A DNA stretch of 64,000 nucleotides from SIG452 sp045541975. GTDB lineage: Bacteria > Bacillota > Clostridia > UMGS1840. Both the position numbers and the translations under genes were made by a program. Of this stretch, positions 1 to 9,000 are shown piece by piece. The notes under the pieces were generated by a model. The model did not search any database and was not told the origin of the DNA. It worked only from the letters and a program-made list of their open reading frames with translations. The stretch spans positions 1 to 64,000 of the forward strand of contig JAZQKB010000039.1 in assembly GCA_045541975.1 (NCBI GenBank), in the 5' to 3' direction. Each line of letters starts with the position of its first letter. Position 1 is the stretch's first letter.

Positions 1-7
1 GTTTCAT
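1..7 (-). CDS. Start of an off-window gene (partial)
   Basis: Only the first codons of a leftward gene are visible. On the minus strand a strong AAAGGAGG lies just upstream of adjacent GTG (10-8) and ATG (7-5) codons, followed by AAA. The ATG at 7 has the better spacing. The product cannot be identified. The start is supported only by the ribosome binding site. Confidence 0.4.
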
Positions 8-15
8 CACTTGAT

Positions 16-73
16 TCCTCCTTTGATTGATTAGGCGGTTGGCTAGACCTGCCTTTATTATATCAAAGGAGGA
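16..73 (-). promoter_or_regulatory. Inverted repeat covering the ribosome binding site of the off-window gene
   Basis: TCCTCCTTTGAT at 16-27 and ATCAAAGGAGGA at 62-73 are perfect 12-bp inverted repeats. In a leftward transcript that starts upstream of 73, the distal arm would pair with the Shine-Dalgarno of the gene at 7. A TATAAT-like hexamer (62-57, minus) lies inside the structure, so a start there would exclude the distal arm. Function is inferred. Confidence 0.35.
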
Positions 74-108
74 TTCTTTTTTCTATGCATAGCTAAAGCT
101 TTTTTATT

Positions 109-127
109 CCACCAGCATTGCTGGTGG
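109..127. other. Short perfect hairpin
   Basis: CCACCAG, loop CATTG, CTGGTGG, followed on the plus strand by TTTT. It could be a weak terminator. It lies between the Cys-rich gene and the off-window gene. Confidence 0.35.
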
Positions 128-140
128 TTTTCGTTATACA

Positions 141-182
141 AAAAAAGACTATGTGTAATAAAGAGTACACATAGTCTTTTTT
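141..182 (-). terminator. Terminator of the Cys-rich gene
   Basis: AAAAGACTATGTGT pairs with ACACATAGTCTTTT. The hairpin begins right at the stop codon (181-183) of the Cys-rich gene and is T-rich on both strands, so it may work in both directions. Confidence 0.8.
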
Positions 183-402
183 ACTGCATTTTAAATCTTG
201 TATCTTCCGTATTCAAAACATTTCTCGGACATTTGATATGAACGCAATCATCACAGTTATGAGGACCTCTGTAATTTAAGCAACAACACAAATAGTCACA
301 TTCATCACAACAAATTTCGTTTCCGTGCTCGCCATTTCCGGGACAGTCTTTTCCTCCGTTTCCGGGAATCAGTTCAATCCCGGTTGGTCCGTCAATAATC
401 AT
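181..402 (-). CDS. Small 10-cysteine protein, unknown function
   Basis: This 73-residue protein has ten cysteines, in KDC, ICCDEC, YLCCC, NCDDC and IKCP contexts, which suggests zinc or iron-sulfur binding. The N-terminus is Gly/Pro rich (GPTGIELIPGNGGKDCPGNG). No signal peptide or membrane segment is seen. The start at 402 is chosen because AGAGGGA precedes it by a normal spacing; the longer open frame to 480 runs through a terminator-like hairpin at 425-451 and lacks a ribosome binding site. A promoter is at 640-668, with a small ORF (487-576) between. I do not recognise an assigned function. Confidence 0.65.
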   Translation of the reverse strand: MIIDGPTGIELIPGNGGKDCPGNGEHGNEICCDECDYLCCCLNYRGPHNCDDCVHIKCPRNVLNTEDTRFKMQ

Positions 403-424
403 AGTTATTCCCTCTTTTCCAAAT

Positions 425-451
425 AAAAAATGCGCCAACGGTCGTTGACGC
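425..451 (-). terminator. Terminator-like hairpin ahead of the Cys-rich gene (possible attenuator)
   Basis: On the minus strand GCGTCAACG, loop ACC, CGTTGGCGC-type stem (one mismatch) is followed by ATTTTTTATTT. It sits between the small ORF stop (487) and the ribosome binding site of the Cys-rich gene (start 402), so it could end the upstream message or gate readthrough. Confidence 0.6.
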
Positions 452-486
452 AATAAAATGCAAACTCCCGTTGTTGTCACACAAAC

Positions 487-576
487 TTAATCAGAATGGG
501 ATTTGATCCGCACACCATAATTAATGGAATTTGCATTTTTAACAAATTCAAAATTATGATATGCAGAAAAAGGCAT
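487..576 (-). CDS. Putative 29-residue small ORF or leader peptide
   Basis: ATG at 576 follows AAGGATAACG, an acceptable ribosome binding site, and the frame ends with TAA at 487. The 29-residue product starts MPFSAYHNFEF and ends KSHSD; it is polar, without cysteine or a membrane segment. A well-formed promoter (640-668) points at it, with about 57 nt of leader, and a terminator-like hairpin follows at 425-451. No run of one amino acid suggests classical attenuation. Expression is inferred; the promoter could instead serve only the Cys-rich gene downstream. Confidence 0.4.
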   Translation of the reverse strand: MPFSAYHNFEFVKNANSINYGVRIKSHSD

Positions 577-639
577 CGTTATCCTTATAAAAAAATAACA
601 AATCCCTCTTTGATTCTATTAAATTCGTGTGACAATATT

Positions 640-668
640 AGTATAGCACATTCTATTCCATTATGCAA
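640..668 (-). promoter_or_regulatory. SigA-type promoter for the small ORF and Cys-rich gene
   Basis: On the minus strand TTGCAT (668-663), 17-bp spacer, TATACT (645-640). Confidence 0.65.
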
Positions 669-707
669 GAGTTTTTTATTTTCTAAATCACAGGTTCCCG
701 AAACAGT

Positions 708-833
708 AAGGTGAAGAAAAACTGATGCAGAATTTGGAAATCGAAAGAAAACCGACGGTTTTCTCCTCCCGAAGGCGTACAAAGGTACGCCGAGTGGTGA
801 GATTCACGGATTCTGCGCTGTTTTTCAAGCCGT
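708..833. repeat. Structured three-stem repeat, copy A
   Basis: The outer stem pairs GAAAAAC (716-722) and GCAGAAT (728-734) with ATTCTGC (810-816) and GTTTTTC (820-826). Inside lie hairpin 1, GAAAACC/GGTTTTC (747-763), and hairpin 2, GGCGTAC/GTACGCC (774-791). Hairpin 2 is preceded by CCCGAA and followed by GAGTGG. It lies 3' of tuf, just past the tuf terminator. Two further copies occur at 16462-16608 and 39929-40054. Confidence 0.75.
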
Positions 834-841
834 CTTTCATA

Positions 842-882
842 AAAAAAGAGCCATCGGAATAAATCCGATAGCTCTTTTTTAT
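842..882 (-). terminator. tuf terminator
   Basis: AAAGAGCCATCGGA and TCCGATAGCTCTTT form a stem with T-runs, 10 nt after the tuf stop. Confidence 0.85.
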
Positions 883-891
883 GAACGCTAA

Positions 892-2094
892 TTATTCGAT
901 AACGGAAGTAACAGCGCCAGAACCTACGGTTCTACCACCTTCACGGATAGCGAATCTTAAACCTTCTTCGATAGCGATAGGTTTAATTAATTCAACTTCC
1001 ATTTCAACGTTATCACCGGGCATGCACATTTCGGTGCCTGCGGGTAATTTAATCTGACCGGTTACGTCGGTAGTTCTGAAATAGAACTGGGGTCTGTAAT
1101 CATTGAAGAAAGGAGTATGTCTACCACCTTCTTCTTTGGTCAGAACGTATACCTGAGCTTTGAATTTGGTGTGGGGTTTAATGGTACCGGGTTTTGCTAA
1201 TACCTGACCTCTTTCGATTTCAGTTCTCTGAACACCACGGAGCAGTAAACCAACGTTATCACCAGCTTCAGCGTAGTCCAGTAATTTTCTGAACATTTCG
1301 ATACCGGTAACAACGATTTTTCTAGCTTCTTCAGCCAGACCAACCAGTTCAACTTCGTCGTTTAATTTTAACTGACCTCTTTCTACTCTACCGGTAGCAA
1401 CAGTACCACGACCGGTAATGGTGAATACGTCTTCAACAGGCATTAAGAAGGGCAGGTCTGCTTTTCTTTCCGGAGTAGGAATGTAAGCGTCAACCTGATC
1501 CATCAGAGCCAGGATGGGAGCATATTCAGGAGCAGAAGTGTCGTCAGAAGCACATTCCAATGCTACTAAAGCGGAACCGCTAACGATCGGAATATCGTCA
1601 CCGGGGAATTCATATTCATTTAACAGTTCTCTGATTTCCATTTCAACTAATTCCAGTAATTCGGGATCGTCAACCTGGTCAGCTTTGTTCATGAATACAA
1701 CAATGTAGGGAACGCCTACCTGACGAGACAGCAGGATGTGTTCTCTGGTCTGAGGCATCGGACCGTCAGCAGCAGATACAACTAAGATAGCACCGTCCAT
1801 CTGAGCAGCACCGGTGATCATGTTTTTAACATAGTCAGCATGTCCGGGGCAGTCAACGTGAGCGTAGTGTCTGGTATCGGTTTCATATTCTACGTGAGCG
1901 GTAGAAATGGTAATACCTCTTTCTCTTTCTTCGGGAGCTTTGTCGATCTGATCGTAAGCTTCGTACTGAGCCTGACCTTTTAATGCCAGAACTTTGGTAA
2001 TAGCAGCGGTTAAGGAAGTTTTACCGTGGTCAACGTGGCCGATAGTACCAATGTTAACGTGAGGTTTGTTTCTTTCAAATTTAGCTTTTGCCAT
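892..2094 (-). CDS. tuf: Elongation factor Tu
   Basis: GTPase that delivers aminoacyl-tRNA to the ribosomal A site. The 400-residue length is normal. The G domain shows GHVDHGKT (about residues 19-26), DCPGH, NKAD and SGSAL, followed by the two beta-barrel domains. The start is fixed by GAAGGAGGAAACT upstream and by MAKAKFERNKPHVN. It is the last gene of the leftward rpsL-rpsG-fusA-tuf run, 72 nt after fusA, and is followed by its own terminator. The G4 motif reads NKAD rather than the more usual NKCD, a tolerated change. Confidence 0.98.
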   Translation of the reverse strand: MAKAKFERNKPHVNIGTIGHVDHGKTSLTAAITKVLALKGQAQYEAYDQIDKAPEERERGITISTAHVEYETDTRHYAHVDCPGHADYVKNMITGAAQMDGAILVVSAADGPMPQTREHILLSRQVGVPYIVVFMNKADQVDDPELLELVEMEIRELLNEYEFPGDDIPIVSGSALVALECASDDTSAPEYAPILALMDQVDAYIPTPERKADLPFLMPVEDVFTITGRGTVATGRVERGQLKLNDEVELVGLAEEARKIVVTGIEMFRKLLDYAEAGDNVGLLLRGVQRTEIERGQVLAKPGTIKPHTKFKAQVYVLTKEEGGRHTPFFNDYRPQFYFRTTDVTGQIKLPAGTEMCMPGDNVEMEVELIKPIAIEEGLRFAIREGGRTVGSGAVTSVIE

Positions 2095-2166
2095 TGATAG
2101 TTTCCTCCTTCGTGAAGCGATGCTTCAAGATTTTTATAAGATAATTTTTTTTAACAGGAATAAAGA

Positions 2167-4257
2167 TTATTCTTCGTCCTTTTTCGCTCTGGTAGCAACG
2201 ATCTTTTCTGCAATGGACTTCGGCACTTCATCGAAGTGAGAGGGTTCCATTGTGTACTGACCTCTACCCTGAGTTTTGGAACGTAAGTCAGTTGCGTAGC
2301 CAAACATTTCGGAAAGCGGAACGTGTGCAGTAATGTTCTGAACACCGCCGTTTCTTGCTTCCATACCCTGGATCTGACCACGACGGGAGTTTAAGTCACC
2401 CATAACGTCGCCCATGTAATCTTCGGGTACTACTACTACAACTTTCATGATGGGTTCTAACAGAACGGGTTTTCCCTTTCTGCAAGCTTCTTTGAATGCC
2501 ATAGAACCGGCAATCTTGAACGCCATTTCAGAAGAGTCAACTTCGTGGTAAGAACCATCGTACAGGGTTACTTTAACGTCAACAACGTTGTAACCTGCTA
2601 ACACACCGGTCTGCATTGCACCCTGGATACCTGCATCAACTGCGGGGATATATTCCTTGGGAATAGCACCACCAACGATTTTGTTTACAAATTCGTAGCC
2701 GAAGCCGGGTTCCATAGGTTCAACAATAATTTTACAGTGACCGTACTGACCTTTACCACCGGACTGTCTTGCATATTTCTGTTCAACGTCAACCTGTTCA
2801 CGGATGGTTTCTTTGTAAGAAACTTGCGGTTTACCAACATCAGCTTCTACTTTAAATTCACGAAGCAGACGGTCAACGATGATTTCCAAGTGCAATTCGC
2901 CCATACCTGCGATAATAGTCTGGCCGGTTTCTTCATCGGTGTAAGTCTGGAAAGTGGGGTCTTCTTCTGCCAGTTTTGCCAGAGCAATACCCATTTTTTC
3001 CTGACCTGCTTTGGTTTTGGGTTCAATCGCTACACGGATAACGGGATCCGGAAATTCCATGGATTCCAAGATAACCGGAGCGGATTCAACACACAAAGTG
3101 TCACCGGTAGTGGTGTTTTTCAAGCCAACTGCAGCCGCAATGTCACCAGAATATACAGTGGTGATATCCTGTCTGTTGTTTGCGTGCATCTGCAAAATTC
3201 TACCGATTCTTTCTTTATGACCTTTGGTAGAGTTCAATACAGTGGAACCTGCATCAATAGTACCGGAATAAACTCTGAAGAAGCAGAGTTTACCAACAAA
3301 GGGGTCGGTCATAATTTTGAACGCTAACGCAGAGAAGGGTTCTTCGTCAGAAGAAGGTCTGCAGGTAGGTTCATCAGTGTCCGGATCAACACCTTTGATT
3401 GCTTCGATATCGGTGGGAGCCGGCATATAGTCGATAACAGCGTCTAACAGAAGCTGAACGCCTTTGTTTCTGTAAGAAGTACCGCACAGAACGGGAACGA
3501 TGGTATTATCCAGAGTTCCTTTACGGAGTGCACCTTTGATGTCTGCAACGGTTAATTCTTCACCTTCCAGATATTTTTCCATTAACTCTTCAGAAGTTTC
3601 TGCAACACTTTCTAACAGATTGCTGTGATATTCTTCTGCTTTGTCTTTCATATCTGCAGGGATTTCTTCAATTCTTAAGTCCTGACCCATGTCATCATAG
3701 TATACATGAGCATTCATTTCTACCAGGTCGATAATACCAACAAAGGTATCTTCAGAACCGATAGGCAACTGAATCGGAACAGCATTACAGCCAAGTCTGT
3801 CTTTCATCATGTCAACAACGTTGTAGAAGTTGGCACCCATGATATCCATCTTGTTTACATAAGCCATTCTCGGAACTTTGTACTCGTCAGCCTGTCTCCA
3901 AACGGTTTCAGACTGAGGTTCAACACCGCCCTTTGCACAGAAAACGGTAACAGAACCGTCCAATACTCTTAAGGAACGCTGTACTTCAACGGTGAAGTCA
4001 ACGTGACCGGGAGTATCAATGATGTTGATTCTGTGGCCTTTCCACTGAGCAGTGGTAGCAGCGGAGGTAATGGTAATACCTCTTTCCTGTTCCTGAGCCA
4101 TCCAGTCCATAGTAGCGGAACCTTCGTGGGTTTCACCGATTTTATGAACACGACCGGTATAATATAAAATACGTTCGGTAGTAGTGGTCTTACCTGCATC
4201 GATATGAGCCATAATACCGATATTTCTGGTTTTTTCTAAAGAAAATTCTCTTGCCAT
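2167..4257 (-). CDS. fusA: Elongation factor G
   Basis: Translocation GTPase of 696 residues. The N-terminal AHIDAGKT (G1), DTPGHVDF (G3) and NKMD (G4) are intact, and the C-terminal domains IV-V end with the expected YTMEPSHFDEVP stretch. The start follows AAAGGATGTGAG. It lies between rpsG and tuf in the usual str-operon order. A second, divergent EF-G-like gene is at 14207-16279; this copy is the canonical one. Confidence 0.98.
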   Translation of the reverse strand: MAREFSLEKTRNIGIMAHIDAGKTTTTERILYYTGRVHKIGETHEGSATMDWMAQEQERGITITSAATTAQWKGHRINIIDTPGHVDFTVEVQRSLRVLDGSVTVFCAKGGVEPQSETVWRQADEYKVPRMAYVNKMDIMGANFYNVVDMMKDRLGCNAVPIQLPIGSEDTFVGIIDLVEMNAHVYYDDMGQDLRIEEIPADMKDKAEEYHSNLLESVAETSEELMEKYLEGEELTVADIKGALRKGTLDNTIVPVLCGTSYRNKGVQLLLDAVIDYMPAPTDIEAIKGVDPDTDEPTCRPSSDEEPFSALAFKIMTDPFVGKLCFFRVYSGTIDAGSTVLNSTKGHKERIGRILQMHANNRQDITTVYSGDIAAAVGLKNTTTGDTLCVESAPVILESMEFPDPVIRVAIEPKTKAGQEKMGIALAKLAEEDPTFQTYTDEETGQTIIAGMGELHLEIIVDRLLREFKVEADVGKPQVSYKETIREQVDVEQKYARQSGGKGQYGHCKIIVEPMEPGFGYEFVNKIVGGAIPKEYIPAVDAGIQGAMQTGVLAGYNVVDVKVTLYDGSYHEVDSSEMAFKIAGSMAFKEACRKGKPVLLEPIMKVVVVVPEDYMGDVMGDLNSRRGQIQGMEARNGGVQNITAHVPLSEMFGYATDLRSKTQGRGQYTMEPSHFDEVPKSIAEKIVATRAKKDEE

Positions 4258-4338
4258 GCTTTACTCACATCCTTTCTTCGGAGTAAAGGCAAACGGGAAA
4301 AAACCCGCTGTGCCCATTTTTAACTTGCTAATAAAAAA

Positions 4339-4809
4339 TTAGAATCTGTAGTGAGAGAATGCTTTGTTAGCTTCTGCCATTTTATGCATTTCATCTCTTT
4401 TCTTAACTGCACCGCCGGTGCTGTTGATAGCGTCTAAGATTTCGTTAGCCAGTCTTTCTTTCATGGTTCTTTCGCTACGTTTTCTGGAATACAGAGTAAT
4501 CCATCTTAAGCCTAAAGTCTGTCTTCTTTCAGGACGAACTTCGATGGGCACCTGATAGGTAGCACCACCTACACGTCTTGCTTTAACTTCTAATAAAGGC
4601 ATAACATTATTCATTGCTTCTAAGAATACGGATAAGGGTTCTTTTCCGGTTTTTTCCTGAACAATTTCAAAAGCACCATAAACAATTTTCTGGGCTACAC
4701 CTTTTTTACCGTCAATCATAACGTTGTTGATTAATCTGGTTACGATTTTATCATTATACAACGGATCCGGTAAAACGTCTCTTTTTACTACATTACCTCT
4801 TCTCGGCAC
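4339..4809 (-). CDS. rpsG: 30S ribosomal protein S7
   Basis: 156 residues, the standard S7 length, opening MPRRGNVVKRDVLPDP. It binds the 3' major domain of 16S rRNA and nucleates assembly of the 30S head. The start codon is GTG, preceded by AGAAAGGGGGAAG. It lies 81 nt upstream of fusA and about 200 nt downstream of rpsL; that gap has small hairpins (GCCAT/ATGGC near 4867-4882, CGTAC/GTACG near 4967-4979) but no gene. Confidence 0.98.
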   Translation of the reverse strand: MPRRGNVVKRDVLPDPLYNDKIVTRLINNVMIDGKKGVAQKIVYGAFEIVQEKTGKEPLSVFLEAMNNVMPLLEVKARRVGGATYQVPIEVRPERRQTLGLRWITLYSRKRSERTMKERLANEILDAINSTGGAVKKRDEMHKMAEANKAFSHYRF

Positions 4810-5007
4810 TGTACTTCCCCCTTTCTAAGGATAAATCATAAAATTTTATCGGGTACTCAAGCTTCGCCATTTTTTGATGGCTGATCTTGTTAGTGCTGGT
4901 GACGAACATCTTAATTATAATGAAATATAACGAAAATTCGCACTTGCACTATTTAATTGTTTCTCGTACAAAGTACGAACTTGTTCCAAATAAGTTAAGC
5001 AGCTATC

Positions 5008-5433
5008 TTATTTTGCAGCAGCTTTTTTCGGTCTTTTAGCACCGTATTTGGATCTGGACTGATTTCTGTTTGCAACACCTTGAGTATCTAAGGTACCACG
5101 GATGATATGATATCTAACACCGGGTAAGTCTTTTACTCTGCCGCCTCTGATCATAACAACGCTATGTTCCTGCAGGTTATGACCGATGCCGGGGATGTAT
5201 GCAGACACTTCAATACCGTTGGTCAGTCTAACTCTGGCAATTTTACGCAGAGCAGAGTTCGGTTTTTTAGGCGTCATGGTTTTAACAGCTGTACATACTC
5301 CTCTTTTCTGCGGGGAAGAGATGTCAGTTGCCTGCTTTTTCAAGGTGTTTAAGCCTTTCTGAAGAGCAGGTGCAGTAGACTTGGTAACAGCTACCTGTCT
5401 GCCTTTTCTAACTAATTGGCTGAATGTGGGCAT
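5008..5433 (-). CDS. rpsL: 30S ribosomal protein S12
   Basis: 141 residues. It opens MPTFSQLVRKGR and contains the decoding-centre loop TPKKPNSALRK and the PGIGHNLQEHS stretch of S12. The C-terminus is lysine-rich. AAAGGAGAAACAAG precedes the ATG. It is the first of the rpsL-rpsG-fusA-tuf run, separated from the L7Ae-like gene by 178 nt that contain a hairpin at 5549-5574. The classical streptomycin-site lysine (TPKKPNSA) is wild type. Confidence 0.98.
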   Translation of the reverse strand: MPTFSQLVRKGRQVAVTKSTAPALQKGLNTLKKQATDISSPQKRGVCTAVKTMTPKKPNSALRKIARVRLTNGIEVSAYIPGIGHNLQEHSVVMIRGGRVKDLPGVRYHIIRGTLDTQGVANRNQSRSKYGAKRPKKAAAK

Positions 5434-5548
5434 CTTGTTTCTCCTTTCATTAAAATTAAAATGTTCTTCCAGGCAATCTGCCTGTTTTCACAGTTTTTAA
5501 GAAACTCCAAAACTGCAAAAACAAACAGATCGGTAAAACTAAAATAGG

Positions 5549-5574
5549 TGTAAGGGCATACTTCTCCCCTTACA
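5549..5574. other. Hairpin in the L7Ae-rpsL gap
   Basis: TGTAAGGG and CCCTTACA flank a 10-nt loop. T-runs follow only on the plus strand, so on the coding (minus) strand it is more likely a leader structure for rpsL than a terminator. Confidence 0.4.
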
Positions 5575-5611
5575 TTTTTTCACTTTTTTATGAAAATGAG
5601 GTTCTTTTTTG

Positions 5612-5854
5612 TTACTTTAATACCACCGCAACCGATGCCTTCACGTCAATACCGCAAAGCTCTCCCAGTTCCTTTTTTGTGGAGATTTCAGTAACAGGAA
5701 TATTGTTCGCAGAACACAGTCGTAAGAAGGGGTCTACAATAGCGGGGGCCACGTCCTTTGCGACATAAGCCGAAGATACAATTCCTTCTTCCACTGCCTT
5801 GGTACACTGTTTGATTCCAACTAATTTTTGCTCACCGGACAACTCCGAAAGCAT
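5612..5854 (-). CDS. L7Ae/L30e-family ribosome-associated protein (YbxF-like)
   Basis: 80-residue kink-turn RNA-binding fold protein, found between rpoC and rpsL in Firmicutes. Visible features are the GIKQC start, VSSAYVAKDVAPAIVDPF and the C-terminal CGIDVKASVAVVLK. The start at 5854 is preferred because a promoter at 5881-5909 would start transcription near 5874, inside any longer reading frame. In Bacillus such proteins bind kink-turn RNA; the exact target is unknown. There is no clear AGGAGG ahead of the ATG. Confidence 0.85.
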   Translation of the reverse strand: MLSELSGEQKLVGIKQCTKAVEEGIVSSAYVAKDVAPAIVDPFLRLCSANNIPVTEISTKKELGELCGIDVKASVAVVLK

Positions 5855-5870
5855 AAGAACACACCACTTT

Positions 5871-5887
5871 CTAATATGATATATTAG
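5871..5887. promoter_or_regulatory. Palindrome at the L7Ae-like gene start site (operator candidate)
   Basis: CTAATAT, GAT, ATATTAG: perfect 7-bp arms spanning the -10 box and the expected start site. Confidence 0.35.
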
Positions 5888-5909
5888 CACGAAAAAGTCA
5901 AAATGTCAA
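5881..5909 (-). promoter_or_regulatory. Promoter of the L7Ae-like gene and str genes
   Basis: Minus strand TTGACA (5909-5904), 17 bp, TAATAT (5886-5881), between rpoC and the L7Ae-like gene. Confidence 0.75.
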
Positions 5910-5949
5910 TATTTTTATGAATTTTTTTATTTTTTTCTTTGGAAAGAAA

Positions 5950-6005
5950 AAAACAGAAAAATGGGTTCCATCATCGGAAATTTTTTGAAGAATTTCCGAT
6001 GATGG
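5950..6005 (-). terminator. rpoC terminator
   Basis: CCATCATCGGAAATT (5968-5982) pairs with AATTTCCGATGATGG (5991-6005). On the minus strand AACCC then TTTTTCTG and a long T-run follow. Confidence 0.7.
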
Positions 6006-6018
6006 ATGAATACATTTT

Positions 6019-9000
6019 TTACGCTTCTTCAGCGACTAATACAGGTTCTTCTTCCAAAACAGGTTTTTCTGCTGTTTCATAAGCAGTATCCTGGTATTTC
6101 TGCATACCGGTACCTGCAGGAATCAGTTTTCCTAAGATAACGTTTTCTTTCAAACCGTTTAACGGGTCGATTTTACCTTTGATTGCGGCATCAGTCAGAA
6201 CCTTGGTGGTTTCCTGGAAGGATGCTGCAGACAGGAAGGAATCGGTTGCCAGAGATGCTTTGGTGATACCAAGTAAGGTAACTTCACCCACAGCTTCTAT
6301 GCCGCCTTGAGCTCTTACCTTTTCGTTCTGTTCGTTAAACTCTACCATATCCACTAAGGAGCCGGGGAACATGGTGGTGTCACCACTGTCATCCACGCGG
6401 ATTTTTCTCATCATCTGACGAACAATAACTTCGATATGCTTATCGTTGATATCAACCCCTTGCAGACGGTATACTCTCTGTACTTCGGAAATTAAGTATT
6501 CCCAAACAGAGAATTTGCCTTTGATACGGAGTACATCGTGAGGATTGATAGGACCTTCGGTTAAAGGATCGCCGGCTTCAATGGTGCTGCCGTCCTGCAC
6601 TTTAATCTGAGAGCCGTAGGGAATTTTGTAGGTTTTTGCTTCCCCGTCATCAGACACAACGGTAACTTCTCTCTTATGATCCGTTACCACAGAAACCTTA
6701 CCGGACAGTTCGGAAATTTCGGTGCAGCCCTTGGGTTTTCTTGCTTCAAAGAGTTCTTCAACTCTGGGAAGACCCTGGGTAATGTCACCACCCGCAACAC
6801 CACCGGTGTGGAAGGTTCTCATGGTCAGCTGGGTACCCGGTTCCCCGATGGACTGTGCTGCAATGATACCAACTGCTTCCCCGATAGAAATGGGAGAACC
6901 GCTGGCAAGGTTTGCACCGTAACATTTTGCACAGACACCGATTTTGGATTTACAACCCAGAACGGAACGGATTTTAACGGATTTGATGTTGTTTGCTTCG
7001 CAAACTTTTTCGATTTCCAGTGCTTTTTTCTTGGAAATCATGGCATTGGTATCGCAGATCACTTCGCCGGTAGCAGGATCTACGAAATCATTGATTAAAT
7101 ATCTGCCGATGAGTCTTTCGTGTAAGGGTTCAATACCTTTAATTGCCTCAACGTCCAGACCGTCGTGAGAACCGCAGTCATCTTCGCGGATGATTACATC
7201 CTGGGAAACGTCAACCAAACGTCTGGTCAAGTAACCGGAGTCAGCGGTACGAAGTGCGGTATCGGCAAGACCTTTACGAGCACCGTGAGAAGAAATGAAG
7301 TATTCAAGCACGTTCAGACCTTCACGGAAGTTTGCACGGATGGGGATTTCAACGGTTTTACCGGAGGTATCCGCCATCAGACCACGCATACCTGCCAGCT
7401 GACGGATCTGGCTCTTACTACCACGGGCACCAGAGTCCGCCATCATGAAAATGGGGTTGGTAGCTTTTAAGTTATCCATCAGAGCATCGGTAACGTTATC
7501 AATGGTGTTGGTCCACAGGTCGATAACCTTGTTGTATCTGTCGTCTTCAGTTAACAGACCACGTTTGAATTTCTTTTCAACGTCTTTGATTTTGTCTTCA
7601 GTTTCATGAATCAGTTTCCATTTGGTAATGGGAACTTCCATATCTGCAACACCAACGGTGATAGCACCGCGGGTGGAGTATTTGTAACCGTTTGCTTTGA
7701 TATCATCCAGCACCACAGCAGTTTCGGTAATACCGTGAACTTCAATACATTTTTCAATGATTTTGCCCAGTGCTTTCTTGTCAGCATTGAACTGAACTTC
7801 CAGATCCAAAATAGTATCTTCGTTGGTTCTGTCCACAAAGCCTAAGTCCTGCGGAATGTAGCTGTTGAAGATAATTCTTCCCACGGTTACATCCAGCACT
7901 TTGGAATAGGTTTTGCCGTCAATTTCTTTGGTGCTTCTTACCTTGATGGGTGCATGCAGACCAACCACGCCGTTTTCATATGCCAGCATTGCTTCATCGA
8001 AGCTGGAGAATGCTTTGCCCACGCCGGGTTCTTCTTCATTCACGATTGTCAGGTAATAGCTACCTAAGATCATATCCTGAGTCGGAACGGTAACAGGTTT
8101 ACCATCCTGAGGTTTTAACAGGTTGTTTGCAGACAGCATTAAGAATCTTGCTTCTGCCTGAGCTTCTGCAGATAAGGGTACGTGAACAGCCATCTGGTCA
8201 CCGTCGAAGTCCGCATTGTATGCAGTACATACCAGCGGATGCAGACGGATTGCTTTTCCGTCTACTAAAACGGGTTCAAATGCCTGGATACCTAATCTGT
8301 GCAAGGTGGGTGCACGGTTTAAAAGAACGGGATGTTCTTTAATAACCTCTGCCAAAATATCCCACACTTCGTCGTTCACACGTTCCACCATTCTCTTTGC
8401 AGATTTGATGTTATGTGCTTTGCCGGAATCGTGCAAACGTTTCATAACGAAGGGCTTAAACAGTTCTAAAGCCATTTCTTTGGGCAGACCGCACTGATAG
8501 ATTTTCAGTTCGGGGCCAACAACGATAACGGAACGGCCGGAATAGTCAACACGTTTTCCCAGCAAGTTCTGACGGAAACGGCCCTGTTTCCCTTTTAATA
8601 AATCGGAAAGAGATTTTAAGGGACGGTTGCCGGGGCCGGTAACGGGTTTTCCGCGACGGCCGTTATCAATTAAGGCGTCAACTGCTTCCTGAAGCATTCT
8701 CTTTTCGTTTCTAACGATAATTTCAGGAGCATTTAATTCCAACAGTTTTTTCAGACGGTTGTTACGGTTGATAACACGTCTGTATAAATCGTTTAAGTCG
8801 GAAGCAGCAAATCTGCCGCCGTCTAACTGCACCATCGGTCTTAAATCCGGCGGAATAACCGGCAGAACTTCTAAAATCATCCATTCAGGCTTGTTGCCGG
8901 ACAGACGGAAGGATTCCACGGCTTCCAAACGTTTCATCTGTTTGGTACGTTTCTGGCCCTGACCGGTGGTAGACGCAATTTCGTCTTTTAATTCCTGAGA

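Noticed and set aside
496..714. A 72-codon plus-strand frame
   Set aside because: No ribosome binding site; it is antisense to the promoter and small ORF at 487-668.
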